Below, one piece after another: positions 4,537 through 5,407 of a stretch of 5,407 nucleotides of DNA. This DNA is from JAUXIQ01 sp030620925 [NCBI: Nitrospinota bacterium] (GTDB lineage: Bacteria; JAUXIQ01), in contig JAUXIQ010000163.1 of NCBI GenBank assembly GCA_030620925.1, positions 1 through 5,407 of the forward strand, in the 5' to 3' direction. How positions within the stretch are numbered: position 1 is the stretch's first letter; each line of letters begins with the position of its first letter. Below the pieces are notes generated by a model, which saw only the letters and a list, made by a program, of their open reading frames with translations, was not told where the DNA came from and ran no database searches. A program made the position numbers and the translations under genes.

Positions 4537-5407
4537 CTAGCCGCCCGCCGGAGCCGGGCGAATTACTACAAGGGCGCTGCGCTCCATATCCAGGTAGCGC
4601 CGGGCGATGTCCTGGACTTCTTGCGAAGTCACCTCCATTATCCTCTCAGGGTAACTCAGTAATTCCCTGTATCCCAGGCCGTGGCTTTCATAAAATGCCA
4701 GCCTGGCGGCCTGAGCGCTGGCGCGTTGAAGCTCTATTTCATAGGTACCGGTAACGAACTTTTTCGCCCTCTCCAGTTCTGCCTTACCGGCCTTACGATC
4801 CTGCACTTTGTATAGCTCCTTTTTTATAGCTTCTATTGCGGTGTCAACCTTTTCGGGGCTGGTGCCTATGTATACGCCAAGGGAGCCGGGGTCTACACCT
4901 TCCTGGGAAAAGGAGGTAACTGAATAGGCTAGACTCATCTTATCCCTAAGCTCGAGGAAAAGCCTCCCTCCCTGACCGGACAGGATGGCGTTGAGCACCG
5001 TCAGGGGATAACGATCCTTATCCGTCACACGGACTCCCAGGAAACCCAACACAATGTGAGCCTGTTCCTTTTTCCTGTCTATTTCTTTCGTACGGGGCTT
5101 GTTGATTCTCGGCTCTGGGGAGACCTGAGGGGCCTTAAACCTGCCCGACCTCATCTCCCCGAAGTGACGATAGACCTTCTCCACTGCCTCCTCGGTGCTC
5201 ACATCGCCCACTATGGATATGACCAGGTTGCCCGGCACAGCCTGCCGCCGATGGTATTTTTCCAGGTCTTCACCGTCCAGTGCAGCGACGGTTTCGCGGG
5301 TGCCCTGCAAGTTCAGTCTGTAAGGGTGCTTCAGGAATAGCGTCTTTGCCAGCTCAACGAACGCCAACTGGGCAAGGTTGTCCTCCTGCAGGCGCAGGGC
5401 GGTGAAT
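4537..5407 (-). CDS. M16 family (pitrilysin/insulinase-like) peptidase, C-terminal part, 5' end outside window
   Basis: The last 289 residues are visible; the open frame continues past 5407, so any start inside the window (such as the in-frame TTG at 5367) is artificial. The fragment covers the end of an M16 N-terminal domain (LKHPYRLNLQGT, then VPGNLVISIVGDVS) and a complete M16 C-terminal domain. The hallmark GRLFLELRDKMSLAYSV gives the family's Arg/Tyr substrate-contact pair at fragment residues 148 and 161. The zinc motif HxxEH would lie upstream and cannot be seen. The position aligning with the third zinc ligand (a Glu in the EEI stretch of catalytic homologues) appears to be Thr or Ala in FTALRLQED. 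This suggests the non-catalytic second module of a long two-module M16 protein. The stop TAG is followed by the terminator at 4422–4474, so it is probably not cotranscribed with arc. Confidence 0.88.
   Translation of the reverse strand, partial: FTALRLQEDNLAQLAFVELAKTLFLKHPYRLNLQGTRETVAALDGEDLEKYHRRQAVPGNLVISIVGDVSTEEAVEKVYRHFGEMRSGRFKAPQVSPEPRINKPRTKEIDRKKEQAHIVLGFLGVRVTDKDRYPLTVLNAILSGQGGRLFLELRDKMSLAYSVTSFSQEGVDPGSLGVYIGTSPEKVDTAIEAIKKELYKVQDRKAGKAELERAKKFVTGTYEIELQRASAQAARLAFYESHGLGYRELLSYPERIMEVTSQEVQDIARRYLDMERSALVVIRPAPAGG

Noticed and set aside
1-5407. Mobile elements, CRISPR arrays, tRNA or rRNA genes
   Set aside because: No transposase or integrase, no regularly spaced repeats and no tRNA- or rRNA-like sequence was seen in either strand.

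Overview
The window carries the core of a bacterial Pup–proteasome system. Every gene reads on the minus strand, so transcription runs from high to low coordinates. In transcription order the genes are: the 3' end of an M16 (pitrilysin/insulinase-type) peptidase gene, the proteasomal AAA ATPase arc/mpa, the depupylase dop, the protein tag pup, and the start of the 20S proteasome beta-subunit gene prcB. The order arc–dop–pup–prcB matches the classical Pup locus, so prcA and the ligase pafA would be expected beyond position 1, outside the window.

Layout: 5407–4537, M16 peptidase (5' end missing). 4536–4321, gap of about 216 bp with a hairpin plus T7 terminator, a long-range inverted repeat, a good extended -10 promoter for arc and a second promoter-like element upstream of the terminator. 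4320–2494, arc. 2493–2441, short spacer. 2440–956, dop. 955–752, gap of about 204 bp with a consensus -10 promoter and a perfect 20-bp palindrome overlapping its -35 region. 751–461, pup. 464–1, prcB (3' end missing), overlapping pup by ATGA.

How the genes work together: the Pup C-terminus (…RGGE) would be joined to substrate lysines by PafA (not in the window). ARC binds the helical part of Pup with its N-terminal coiled coil, unfolds the substrate with its AAA ring, and docks on the 20S core through its C-terminal GQYL. PrcB supplies the catalytic N-terminal threonine. Dop removes and recycles Pup. Because this Pup already ends in Glu, Dop should not be needed to deamidate it, leaving depupylation as its expected role.

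Organism: base composition is moderate, with AT-rich intergenic DNA and near-consensus sigma70-type promoters. That is unlike a typical high-GC actinomycete. Together with the flanking M16 gene and a Dop with some PafA-like stretches, it suggests one of the non-actinobacterial lineages that carry Pup–proteasomes (for example Nitrospirota, some deltaproteobacterial lineages or candidate phyla). This is inference; the sequence alone does not fix the phylum. The system itself is known. The less usual points are the regulatory architecture, the long Pup N-terminus, the Pup GGE codons doubling as the prcB ribosome binding site, and the Dop/PafA mosaic appearance.
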